Origin: Candidatus Palauibacter scopulicola
GTDB lineage: Bacteria > Gemmatimonadota > Gemmatimonadetes > Palauibacterales > Palauibacteraceae
Length of the DNA: 64,000 nt
Direction of reading: 5' to 3'
Assembly: GCF_947581915.1 (NCBI RefSeq)
Contig: NZ_CANPWG010000058.1
Span: 1-64,000 of the forward strand
Under the pieces are notes generated by a model, which was not told the origin of the DNA, searched no databases, and saw only the letters and a program-made list of their open reading frames with translations. Positions 25,880 through 33,843 of the stretch are shown piece after piece (the first letter of the stretch is position 1; every line of letters starts with the position of its first letter). The position numbers were made by a program, and so were the translations under genes.

Positions 25880-27475
25880 ATGCCAGCCGAACCGTCCCCG
25901 ACCTCCACGCTCAGCGTCGCCGGTCTCTTCGCCCGACACGCGGAGTTGAGCCCGCACGCGCCCTGCATACGGGCGGGGGGCGAGTCGTGGAGCTATTCCC
26001 GCATTGCCGCGCAGGCGCGCGCCCTCGCCGTGGGGCTCCACAACCTGGGGGTCGAGCCGGGGGACCGCGTCGCGGTCCAGTTGCCCAACTGGCCCGAATT
26101 CGTGATCTCCACCCTCGCGGTCGCGGAAGCGGGCGCCGTCCTCGTGCCCATCGGTCCGAACTGTTCGGCGCGCGAACTGCGCTTCACGCTGCGGAACTCC
26201 GAGGCGGCCGTCGCGATCACGGCGGAGACCTGGAACGGTGTGGACTATCTCCAGCGTTTCGAGAACCTCCTCACCCGGCTGCCGGATCTTCAGTACGTGG
26301 TGACGGTCGGAGAGGAGGACCTCTGGTACGACGACCGGATCTTCCAGTTCGAGGACCTCGTCGCGAGCGGCCGCGGTCGGGAGGTCCCCCCGGTGGAGGT
26401 GGACCCGCGCCGCGACCCCTGCGCGATCCTGTACACGCCCGGGACGACCGGAGCCCCGAAAGGGGTCGTCCTCACGCACGACAACCTGGTGCGGACCGCT
26501 CTCGCGACCGCCGCGCGGCTGGAGTTGGACGCCGACGATCGAACGCTCTGTGTCGTCCCGCTGCCGAACATCTTCGGGCTCACCGCGCTGCTCACGACGC
26601 TCGGCACGGGAGGGACGCTCGTGCTGCAGGAGACCTTCGACGCGACGGGCGCGCTGGCGCTCGCGCGGGAGCACGAAGCGACCGTCGTTCACGGCGTCCC
26701 GACCATGTTCGTGATGATGCTGCGGGCGCTGGAACGGGGCCGGGCCCGGCCCGACTCGCTGCGCACCGGGGTCATCGCCGGCGCACCGGTCGGCGACGAC
26801 CTCGTGCGCGACGCGCGCCGTCGCCTGATCCCCGATCTGGAGAGTGCCTACGGCCTCACGGAAACCTCCCCCACGGTGTCGATCACGACCCGGTCGGATC
26901 CCGAGTCGAAGCGGGCCCACACGGTGGGCCGGCCGCTCGAGGGGGTCGAGGTCAGGGTGCTTGACGAGGCCGGCGGGGAACTCCCCAATGAGTCCGTGGG
27001 CGAACTCGCCGTGCGCGGTTTCAACGTGATGCACGGGTACTTCCGCCAGCCCGGCCAGACCCGGAAGACCATGACCGAAGACGGCTTCCTGAAGACCGGC
27101 GACCTTGCGATGGTGGACCCCGAGGGTTACCTGCATATCGTCGGCCGCCTGAGCGACGTGATTCTTCGCGGGGGTAACAGCGTTCACCCCGCCGAAATCG
27201 AAGCGCAGCTCCGGTCCCACCCCGCGGTGGAAGAAGCGGTGGTTCTCGGGATCCCCAACGACGTGCTGGGCGAACTCATCTGCGCCTGCGTGATCACCGC
27301 CGAAGGGGCCCTGATCACGGCCGACGAAATCCGCGACTTCTGCCACGAATCTCTGGCAGAGCACAGAGTGCCGGATCTCATTCACTTTCTGGATGAGCTT
27401 CCGGAGGCCTCCAGCGCACAAGCGCGCCGCGTGAGTCTGGCCCGCATCGTGCGCGCCGAGGCCGAACAGAACTGA
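25880..27475 (+). CDS. AMP-dependent acyl-CoA synthetase-like protein lacking the A10 lysine
   Basis: An ANL-superfamily adenylating enzyme of about 531 residues. The P-loop A3 motif YTPGTTGAPKGVVLTH, A5 (YGLTETSP), A7 (KTGDLAMVD) and A8 (GRLSDVILRGGNSVHPAEIE) are present, so ATP and acyl substrate should bind. The C-terminal A10 segment, normally PxTxxGKxxR, reads LPEASSAQARRVS: the catalytic lysine of the adenylation half-reaction is replaced. The enzyme may therefore be impaired in adenylation, specialised for thioesterification, or non-catalytic. ATG 25880 is chosen; TTG 25862, overlapping the aroB stop, is an alternative. Follows aroB closely and likely shares its transcript. Confidence 0.88.
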   Translation: MPAEPSPTSTLSVAGLFARHAELSPHAPCIRAGGESWSYSRIAAQARALAVGLHNLGVEPGDRVAVQLPNWPEFVISTLAVAEAGAVLVPIGPNCSARELRFTLRNSEAAVAITAETWNGVDYLQRFENLLTRLPDLQYVVTVGEEDLWYDDRIFQFEDLVASGRGREVPPVEVDPRRDPCAILYTPGTTGAPKGVVLTHDNLVRTALATAARLELDADDRTLCVVPLPNIFGLTALLTTLGTGGTLVLQETFDATGALALAREHEATVVHGVPTMFVMMLRALERGRARPDSLRTGVIAGAPVGDDLVRDARRRLIPDLESAYGLTETSPTVSITTRSDPESKRAHTVGRPLEGVEVRVLDEAGGELPNESVGELAVRGFNVMHGYFRQPGQTRKTMTEDGFLKTGDLAMVDPEGYLHIVGRLSDVILRGGNSVHPAEIEAQLRSHPAVEEAVVLGIPNDVLGELICACVITAEGALITADEIRDFCHESLAEHRVPDLIHFLDELPEASSAQARRVSLARIVRAEAEQN

Positions 27476-27545
27476 TCGCCGCGGCGGTCGCCGGGCAAAG
27501 AGGCCCGCGGCCGGATCGGCGAGAACGCGAACGGCGGTTCGTAGA

Positions 27546-27589
27546 CCCCTCTCACCATCCCCCCCGCCACCGGGGGCGAGGCAGAGGGG
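27546..27589 (+). promoter_or_regulatory. Nested hairpin in the leader of the NYN-LOTUS gene
   Basis: Outer arms CCCCTCT (27546-27552) and AGAGGGG (27583-27589) enclose an inner perfect stem CCCCCG/CGGGGG (27561-27566, 27571-27576) with a 4-nt loop. It ends 41 bp before the start codon and 70 bp after the preceding gene's stop. It may terminate the folK-aroB-ligase transcript (though no U-run follows) or fold in the 5' leader of the next gene. Confidence 0.45.
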
Positions 27590-27630
27590 CCTCACCGGGC
27601 CGTTCGCGGCAACGAACGGAACAAGAGGAC

Positions 27631-30033
27631 ATGAACGACATGTACACGCGGGCGCCTCACCGGCGCCCCCCCGCCGATATGGCAGGCGCCGCGGCGCTTC
27701 TCATCGACTTCGACAACGTGACCATGGGGATCCGGTCCAACCTGGGACAGGAACTCCAAAACCTCCTCGATTCGGACATCATCCACGGCAAGGTGGCCGT
27801 CCAGCGAGCGTACGCGGACTGGCGACGCTATCCCCAGTACATCGTGCCGCTCTCCGAGTCCTCCGTCGATCTCATCTTCGCGCCCGCCTACGGGTCGTCG
27901 AAGAAGAACGCCACCGATATCCGGCTCGCGATCGACGCGCTCGAACTGGTGTTCACGCGCCCGGAGATCGGAACCTTCATCCTCCTGTCGGGGGACTCCG
28001 ACTTTTCCAGCCTCGTGCTGAAGCTGAAGGAGTACGGGAAGTACGTGATCGGCGTGGGGCTCCAGGAATCCACTTCGGACATCCTCGTCCAGAACTGCGA
28101 CGAGTACTACAGCTACAACCGGCTGTCCGGGCTCACGTCGGCCGACGACATCCAGACCGTGAAGCACGACCCGTGGGAGCTGACGAGCAGGGCCGTCGCG
28201 CGCATGGCCGAGCGCGGCGACGTCATGCGGTCGGATCGCCTGAAGCAGGTGATGCTGGAGATGGACCCGGGCTTCGATGAGAAGACGGCCGGTTTTTCCC
28301 GCTTCAACCGGTTTCTGAGCGAAGCCGCCAAGCGCGATCGCATCGTGCTGCAGAAGCGGGAGAACGGCCAGTACGACATCGGCCTGCCGTCCGGCGCGCC
28401 ATCGGGATCGTCGTCGGGATCGTCGTCGGGATCGTCGTCGGGATCGTCGGCGGCCGCCGACGCGGCATTCTCCGGGAGGGAGACCTCGACGGCCCGGAGC
28501 CGCAGCCGGCGCGGCCGCCGCGGAGGTTCCGGCCGCGGCCGCGCCTCCGCCCCGAAGACCTCGGAAGGGCGCGCACCCGCGAAGACCGAAAAACCACCGG
28601 CGAAGACGGCAGCGAAGACGACAGCCAAGACGACGGGCGCCTCGGCCGTCGGCCTCGAAGGTGCCTACGAAGCGCTGAGGCGCGCGGTGGCCGAACTCTC
28701 GCGGGACGGCGCCCCGGTCCGCGATTCCATGGCCAAGCGCAAGCTGCTGCAGCACGACGCGGCCTTCGATGAGGGCAGTTTCGGCTTCAGCAAGTTCAGC
28801 CTGTTCCTGCGGGCGGCGCACGACGCCGGCGTCGTCCGGATGTCGCGGCATGACGACGGCAATCACTATCTGACGGTCGTGGCCGCGCCGGCCGCGCCCG
28901 CGCGCCAGGCGGCGGAGGCGGCGTCGGAGCCGGCCGCAACCCCGGACGAGGCGGGTGGACGGTCGCCCCTGTCCGCTGCGGCCCGGGCCGCGCGCAAGAC
29001 GCTCGGCCGCTTCCGGCGAGGGCCGGCGGCCCGCAGCGAGGCGGCGCCTTCAAGCAAGCCGGACGCCCGGAGCAAGCCGGCAGCCCCGAGCAGGTCGGCA
29101 GCTCGGAGCAAGCCGGCGGGCCCGAGCAAGCCGGACGCCCGCAAGGAGGCGGAGCGGCCGAGCACACCGGCGTCCCGGAGCAAGCCGACCCCCCACGGCA
29201 AGCCCGAGCCCCGGCGCGCGCCGTCGTCTCCGGCGGCCAGTGCGGACACGCAACGTCAATCCAGGAAGCCGGCTCAGCAGCGCAAGGCGGAGCCGCCTCG
29301 GTCCGAACGCGGCGGCAAGGACCCGTCCGGCGCGCGGGAGGCAGAGGCCACGGCAAAAGGCCGGTCGGATCGGAGCCAGGCGGATCGGAGCCGGCCCGCT
29401 GAGCCACGTGACCGGGCGGCCGAGCGCCGCGACCGGCCGAAGGCGCGGGAACAGCAAGCCTCGCCGAGTCGCGAGAAGGAGACACCGAAGCGAGAGCCCG
29501 CGGCGTCGGCGCCGAAGCAGGATCCGGAGGTCCGGGACAGCCGGCCGGCCGCCCAGGAGAAGCCGCCCGCCCGGGATACGGCGCCTGCCCGGCGAACGCT
29601 GGGGCGCTATCGGTCGGGGTCCCGCGGACGGACGGCCGCGGCGGGGGCGGCGAAGAAGGCGGATGCGCCTCGTATCGGCCCGGTGGCCGCTGAGGAGCCG
29701 GCCACGGAGGAGAGGAAGCCGGACGCGAAGCGCGCGGACGTCCCGGCTCGCGACAAGCCGGCGGCCCGCAAGGCCGGAGGGGCGGGCAGGTCGGCCCGCG
29801 GAACCGCGAGGTCGGCCTCGAAGCCGGCCTCGAAGCCGGCCGGAGGGCCCATCGGACACATGGTCCGCAACTACGCGGGCGTCGGGAAGCGGACGGCGGA
29901 GGTGCTGTTCGACCATTTCGGCGACCGCGTGTTCGAGGTCATCGACTCGGAGCCGGCGCGACTGACCGAAGTGCTCTCGGAAGGTCGGGCGAAGGCGGTT
30001 CGCGAGGCCCGGCGCGCAGAGCTCGAAAGCTGA
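27631..30033 (+). CDS. NYN-domain ribonuclease-like protein with two LOTUS/OST-HTH domains and a C-terminal HhH
   Basis: An 800-residue cytoplasmic protein. Residues ~20-160 form a NYN (PIN-like) nuclease domain with acidic residues in ALLIDFDNV (D26, D28), D96 in KKNATDIRLA, and D122/D124 in LLSGDSDFSSLV, so metal-dependent RNase activity is plausible. Two OST-HTH/LOTUS domains follow (about 182-251 and 342-415), each with the GFSRFNRFL / GFSKFSLFL core; this family binds RNA. Residues 416-740 are a low-complexity Lys/Arg/Ala/Pro/Ser tail of likely disordered, basic character with SKPDARSKPA-type repeats. The last ~60 residues (GHMVRNYAGVGKRTAEVLF) look like a helix-hairpin-helix. AGAGGA precedes the ATG. 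Likely an RNA surveillance or decay factor; targets unknown. Confidence 0.88.
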   Translation: MNDMYTRAPHRRPPADMAGAAALLIDFDNVTMGIRSNLGQELQNLLDSDIIHGKVAVQRAYADWRRYPQYIVPLSESSVDLIFAPAYGSSKKNATDIRLAIDALELVFTRPEIGTFILLSGDSDFSSLVLKLKEYGKYVIGVGLQESTSDILVQNCDEYYSYNRLSGLTSADDIQTVKHDPWELTSRAVARMAERGDVMRSDRLKQVMLEMDPGFDEKTAGFSRFNRFLSEAAKRDRIVLQKRENGQYDIGLPSGAPSGSSSGSSSGSSSGSSAAADAAFSGRETSTARSRSRRGRRGGSGRGRASAPKTSEGRAPAKTEKPPAKTAAKTTAKTTGASAVGLEGAYEALRRAVAELSRDGAPVRDSMAKRKLLQHDAAFDEGSFGFSKFSLFLRAAHDAGVVRMSRHDDGNHYLTVVAAPAAPARQAAEAASEPAATPDEAGGRSPLSAAARAARKTLGRFRRGPAARSEAAPSSKPDARSKPAAPSRSAARSKPAGPSKPDARKEAERPSTPASRSKPTPHGKPEPRRAPSSPAASADTQRQSRKPAQQRKAEPPRSERGGKDPSGAREAEATAKGRSDRSQADRSRPAEPRDRAAERRDRPKAREQQASPSREKETPKREPAASAPKQDPEVRDSRPAAQEKPPARDTAPARRTLGRYRSGSRGRTAAAGAAKKADAPRIGPVAAEEPATEERKPDAKRADVPARDKPAARKAGGAGRSARGTARSASKPASKPAGGPIGHMVRNYAGVGKRTAEVLFDHFGDRVFEVIDSEPARLTEVLSEGRAKAVREARRAELES
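28402..28449 (+). repeat. Four-copy 12-bp tandem repeat
   Basis: The unit TCGGGATCGTCG occurs four times without change inside the NYN-LOTUS gene, encoding a Ser/Gly linker between the first LOTUS domain and the basic region. The unit length is a multiple of three, so copy-number slippage would change linker length without a frameshift. Confidence 0.9.
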
Positions 30034-30635
30034 ACGACCCGGCCGGCCCGGATCCCGGATCCGGGCCGATCGGCGCCGACTTTCTCTCCCGCCCCGCCGC
30101 CGAGGTGGCCCGGGCGCTGCTTGGCTGCACGGTGCGTTCCGACTGTGCGGGCGAGCGGACGGCCGGCCGCATCGTCGAGACGGAAGCCTACACCGGGCCC
30201 GAGGACGACGCCTGCCACGCGGCGGAGCGGATCGGCCGCACCGCGCGGAACGCGCCGCTGTTCGGGCCTCCGGGCACCGCGTACATCCACCGCAACTACG
30301 GCATCCACTGGCTTCTGAACGTGGTCACGGGACCGGAGGGCTTCCCGGCCGGCGTTCTCCTGCGAGCGGTCGAGCCCACCGAGGGTCTCGACGTCATGCG
30401 CCGCCGCCGCGGCCGCGCCGAACTCACCAACGGTCCGGCCCGGCTCGCGCAGGCGCTCGGGGTGGGTCCCGAAATGCAGGGGCACCGGCTCGATCATCCC
30501 CCGCTCTCCCTGCATTGGGGGGAGCCCGTCCCGGAGGCGGCCGTGCACGTGACGACGCGGATCGGGATCTCGCGCGCGGCGGATCGACCCCTCAGGTTCT
30601 ACGATCGACGGAGCCGCTGGGTCTCGAAGCGCTGA
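30030..30635 (+). CDS. 3-methyladenine DNA glycosylase (AAG/MPG type)
   Basis: An alkyladenine DNA glycosylase that excises alkylated and deaminated purines to start base-excision repair. The catalytic region IVETEAYTGPEDDACHA, the intercalating-region text APLFGPPGTAYIHRNYGIHW and GVLLRAVEPTEG are typical; LTNGPARLAQALGV is also conserved. Start choice is difficult: the frame upstream of GTG 30105 encodes GADFLSRPAAEVARALLG, which matches the family's N-terminal helix, so translation should begin earlier. The only candidate is CTG 30030, overlapping the previous stop (CTGA). With it the protein has 201 residues; from GTG 30105 it has 176 and lacks part of the fold. Confidence 0.88.
   Translation: MNDPAGPDPGSGPIGADFLSRPAAEVARALLGCTVRSDCAGERTAGRIVETEAYTGPEDDACHAAERIGRTARNAPLFGPPGTAYIHRNYGIHWLLNVVTGPEGFPAGVLLRAVEPTEGLDVMRRRRGRAELTNGPARLAQALGVGPEMQGHRLDHPPLSLHWGEPVPEAAVHVTTRIGISRAADRPLRFYDRRSRWVSKR
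30045..30067 (+). promoter_or_regulatory. Perfect 9-bp inverted repeat at the glycosylase gene start
   Basis: GGCCCGGAT and ATCCGGGCC flank a 5-nt loop just after the NYN-LOTUS stop codon. It lies either in the first codons of the glycosylase gene (if CTG 30030 is used) or in its leader (if GTG 30105). It could limit translation or end the upstream message; no U-run follows. Confidence 0.4.
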
Positions 30636-30672
30636 GTCGCCGCCGCGGCCGCTACACCCCGGGAGGACGTGA

Positions 30673-32109
30673 ATGGCCGAAATCGCTCTGCAGGAAGTCG
30701 GTACGTACGGCTTCGCCTCGCTTCTTCCCCCCCTGCTGGCCATTGGGCTCGCGATCTACACCCGCCAGGTCTTCCTCTCCCTGGCGGCCGGCATCTGGCT
30801 CGGACACACGATTCTCTCGGGCTGGAACCCGGCCGCGGGCGCCGCGGGGGCGATAGATGGCGCGATCGGCGTGCTCGGCGATGCGGGCAACGCGCGGGTC
30901 ATCGTCTTCACCTTCCTCATCGGCGCCCTCATCGCCACGGTGGAGGCGAATGGCGGCATGCGGGGCTTCGTGCGCTGGGTCGAGGAGGCCCGGTGGGTGA
31001 CGAACGCCCGGCGCGCCCAGATCATGGCCTGGCTGATCGGGATCGTCGTCTTCATCGAATCGAATCTCACGATCCTCGTCGCGGGCTCCGTGTCGCGGCC
31101 CCTCTTCGACCGCTTCCGCATCTCTCGGGAGAAGCTGGCCTACATCGTCGACTCGACCTCGGCGCCCGTCTGCATCCTGATTCCGTTCAACGCGTGGGGC
31201 GCGCTGGTTCTGGGGATCCTGACCGAGCAGGGCGTGGGCAACCCGCTCGGCGTCTTTCTCGTGGCGATTCCGCTCAACCTCTACGCCGTCGCGGCCCTGA
31301 TCCTCGCGGGCCTGACCGCCTTCCGGGGCTGGAACTTGGGCCCGATGAAGAAGGCTGAGGCGCGCACGCGGGACGGGCGTCTCCACTGGGACCACGCGGT
31401 GGCGCTCGCGGACCCGGACGAGATCGCGCCGCCGCCGGCCGAGGGCGTTGCGCTCAAGCCTCGCAACATGCTGATTCCGATCGCGGCCATGGTCGTCTCC
31501 ATGCCCGTCTTCATGTGGGTCACGGGCGGCGGGACCATCGCGGAGGGTTCCGGCACGACGAGCGTGCTGTGGGCGGTGCTGGTGGGGCTGGCGCTTGCCT
31601 GGCTCCTCGCCCTGGGCCAGCGCTCCCTCAATCTGGAGAGCTTGAGCCGCGTCGGTCTCAAGGGGGCGGGGGCGCTCACCGGGATGGCGGTCGTGCTCTG
31701 GCTCGCACTGTCGCTGGGCGATGTGACGAGGTCGCTGGGGACGGGTCTCTACGCGGCGGGCATCGTCGGCGACACCTTCCCGCTGATGGCACTGCTGCCG
31801 CTGGTGTTCGTCGTCACGGGTGGGATCGCCTTCGCCACCGGGAGCAGTTGGGGGACGTTCGCGATCATGCTCGCGGTGGCCGTGCCGCTCGCGAACGCCC
31901 TCGGCCTGCCGCCCGCCCCCTTCGTGGCGGCGGTGCTTTCGGGCGGCATCTTCGGCGACCACTGCAGCCCGATCAGCGATACGACGATCATCGCCTCGCT
32001 CGCGTCGGCCACCGATCACATCGAGCACGTCCGCACGCAGATTCCGTATGCGCTCGTCGCGGGAGGGATCGCGACCGCGGGCTTCGCCGTCGTCGGCGCG
32101 CTGATGTGA
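30673..32109 (+). CDS. NhaC-family Na+/H+ antiporter
   Basis: A 478-residue polytopic inner-membrane transporter with about ten or more hydrophobic segments. The NhaC-family signature GGIFGDHCSPISDTTIIASL is exact near residue 420, and FIESNLTILVAGSVSR and TGGIAFATGSSWGTFAI are conserved family segments. NhaC proteins exchange Na+ (or other cations or organic acids in some relatives) for protons and help in salt and pH tolerance, which fits a marine setting. The ATG is preceded by GGGAGGACGTGA. Its stop overlaps the lysA start (GTGA), so the two are translationally coupled, an arrangement without an obvious metabolic reason. Confidence 0.92.
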   Translation: MAEIALQEVGTYGFASLLPPLLAIGLAIYTRQVFLSLAAGIWLGHTILSGWNPAAGAAGAIDGAIGVLGDAGNARVIVFTFLIGALIATVEANGGMRGFVRWVEEARWVTNARRAQIMAWLIGIVVFIESNLTILVAGSVSRPLFDRFRISREKLAYIVDSTSAPVCILIPFNAWGALVLGILTEQGVGNPLGVFLVAIPLNLYAVAALILAGLTAFRGWNLGPMKKAEARTRDGRLHWDHAVALADPDEIAPPPAEGVALKPRNMLIPIAAMVVSMPVFMWVTGGGTIAEGSGTTSVLWAVLVGLALAWLLALGQRSLNLESLSRVGLKGAGALTGMAVVLWLALSLGDVTRSLGTGLYAAGIVGDTFPLMALLPLVFVVTGGIAFATGSSWGTFAIMLAVAVPLANALGLPPAPFVAAVLSGGIFGDHCSPISDTTIIASLASATDHIEHVRTQIPYALVAGGIATAGFAVVGALM

Positions 32110-33458
32110 AGCACGTCCTGCCCGTCTCATGGACGGAGGCCGGCGGGGGCGGACGCGTCGGCGGGGTCGCCGTGACGGAACTCGCCGCCCGCTTCGGGAC
32201 GCCGCTCGTCGTCGTCGACGAAAGCCACCTCCAGGACCGCCTCGCCCGCTTTCGCGCCGCCTTCGGCACGGACGCCGGACTCACGTACGCCGGCAAGGCC
32301 TTCCTGTGCGGGGCCCTCGTGCGGCTCCTGGCCCGGGAGGGTTGGCTCGTGGATGTCGTCTCGGGCGGGGAACTCGAACTCGTGCGGCGGGCCGGATTCC
32401 CGATGCGCGACGTCATCCTCCACGGGAACGCAAAGTCGGCCGCCGAGTTGGAACGGGCCATCGAATACGGGGTGGGGCGGATCGTCGTCGACCATCCGGA
32501 CGAGGTCGACGACCTGCGCAGAGCCGCGGCCGCGGTCGGATCCCACGATCATCCCGACCTGCTCCTGCGGCTGAACGTGGACCTGACGCCGGAGACGCAC
32601 GAGAAGGTTCGGACCGTGGGGCCGGGCACGCATTTCGGGATGGCGCCGCCCGTCGCGGCGTCCGTCGCGCGCCGGATCGCGGGCGCGGGAGAGTGGCGTC
32701 TGGCCGGCGTCCACATCCACGCGGGCAGCCAGATTCGGGATCCCGCGCTCTTCGCCCGGGTCGCGGAGGCGGCCGTGGGTTTCGTCGCGCCGTTGCGACG
32801 CTGCTTTCCCGAGACGGTCGAGCTGGACCTCGGGGGAGGGCTCGCGGCGCCCTACCGCGCGGGGGAAGAGGTTCCCTCACCGCAGGAGTACGCCGAGGCG
32901 CTGGAGGCGGGCCTGCGCCGGTCCGACGCGGAGGCGCGGCTGGGCGCGTACCGGCTCATCGTCGAACCGGGCCGGTCCGTGATCGCGAACGCGGGCCTCA
33001 CGCTGTACACGATTCACGCGCGCAAGCGCCTTGATGGGGCCGGGGAGGCGCTGGCCGTGGACGGCGGGCTCTCGGACAACCCGCGCCCGTCGCTGTACGG
33101 GGCGAGCTACGAGGTGCTCAACGCGTCGCGCCCGCGCGGCGAGGCCGAGCGGACGTTTCGCGTCGTGGGGCGGCACTGCGAGTCGGGCGACGTGGTCGCG
33201 CCGGCGGCGACGCTGCCCGGCGACACGGCCGTGGGCGACGTCCTCGCCATCCCGGGCACGGGCGCCTACGTGTTCGCGATGTCGAGCCGCTACAACGGGG
33301 TCGGACGCCCCGCCGTCGTGTTCGTGCGGGGCGGCGCGGCGCGGGAGGTGGTTCGCCGCGAAACGGACGACGATCTTCTGGCGTGCGACCTCACGCTCGG
33401 CAGCCCGGAGCCGGCCCGGGTCAGCGCCGCCGCAATACGGCCGTCGCGAGCACGCTGA
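32106..33458 (+). CDS. lysA: Diaminopimelate decarboxylase
   Basis: A PLP enzyme that decarboxylates meso-diaminopimelate to L-lysine, the last step of the DAP route. The 450-residue protein contains the PLP-lysine region TYAGKAFLCG (K64), HIHAGSQI, DLGGGLAAPY, VEPGRSVIANAG and the HCESGD motif whose cysteine contributes from the neighbouring subunit. I chose GTG 32106, which overlaps the nhaC stop; the first ~20 residues are poorly conserved, so a GTG further in (near 32172) is possible. The presence of lysA implies lysine via DAP, which bears on how the LeuA-like and IDH-like genes at 48.5-51.4 kb should be read. Confidence 0.93.
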   Translation: MKHVLPVSWTEAGGGGRVGGVAVTELAARFGTPLVVVDESHLQDRLARFRAAFGTDAGLTYAGKAFLCGALVRLLAREGWLVDVVSGGELELVRRAGFPMRDVILHGNAKSAAELERAIEYGVGRIVVDHPDEVDDLRRAAAAVGSHDHPDLLLRLNVDLTPETHEKVRTVGPGTHFGMAPPVAASVARRIAGAGEWRLAGVHIHAGSQIRDPALFARVAEAAVGFVAPLRRCFPETVELDLGGGLAAPYRAGEEVPSPQEYAEALEAGLRRSDAEARLGAYRLIVEPGRSVIANAGLTLYTIHARKRLDGAGEALAVDGGLSDNPRPSLYGASYEVLNASRPRGEAERTFRVVGRHCESGDVVAPAATLPGDTAVGDVLAIPGTGAYVFAMSSRYNGVGRPAVVFVRGGAAREVVRRETDDDLLACDLTLGSPEPARVSAAAIRPSRAR

Positions 33459-33769
33459 CGTCGGGGTCGAAGCGCACGTCTTCGGCCCCCGCGGCGCCCG
33501 GAATGCGCAGCGTCGCCTCCCGCGCATCGACGCGCACGCTCGCCCGGCGGCCATCGGCCCCGCCGCGGTCCTTCCGGGGCCGGCCGGCAGCCGGCCGACA
33601 GACCCGGCAGGAGGCACGCCAGGAGCGCGACGCGGAGAAACGTCGGCCCCGCGGCCCCTCCTCCGTCTTGCGAAGCGACTTCCCGCGCCCCACCGTGGCG
33701 GCGCACGCTCCGCCGGGCGAGGACCCGGCGTCCGTCCGATTCCATGGCGAAACGAAGTCCGGTCATCAT
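33421..33769 (-). pseudogene. Possible frameshifted small lipoprotein gene
   Basis: Between lysA and the helicase the minus strand holds two complementary partial frames. From ATG 33769 (preceded by AAAGGGG) a frame encodes a hydrophobic VALLACLLPGLSAGC ending in a good lipobox, then becomes arginine-rich nonsense. A different frame, starting about where the first degrades, reads GADGRRASVRVDAREATLRI then AEDVRFDPDVSVLATAVL to a stop at 33421 and looks like a normal protein tail. One frameshift near 33550-33590 would join them into a short lipoprotein. This may be a broken gene or a sequencing/assembly error; a chance open frame cannot be excluded. The 3' end overlaps the lysA end. Confidence 0.35.
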
Positions 33770-33843
33770 ACCCCTTTCGAAGAAACGCCCGCCGTTCCGG
33801 CGATCCACTCGTTGCGCCCGGCGCCTCATGAGACGGTACGCCG

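Noticed and set aside
28402-29250. Repeats in the NYN-LOTUS gene as a possible CRISPR array
   Set aside because: The repeats are short, in frame, without unique spacers of even length, and encode a Ser/Gly linker and a Lys/Ala/Pro tail.
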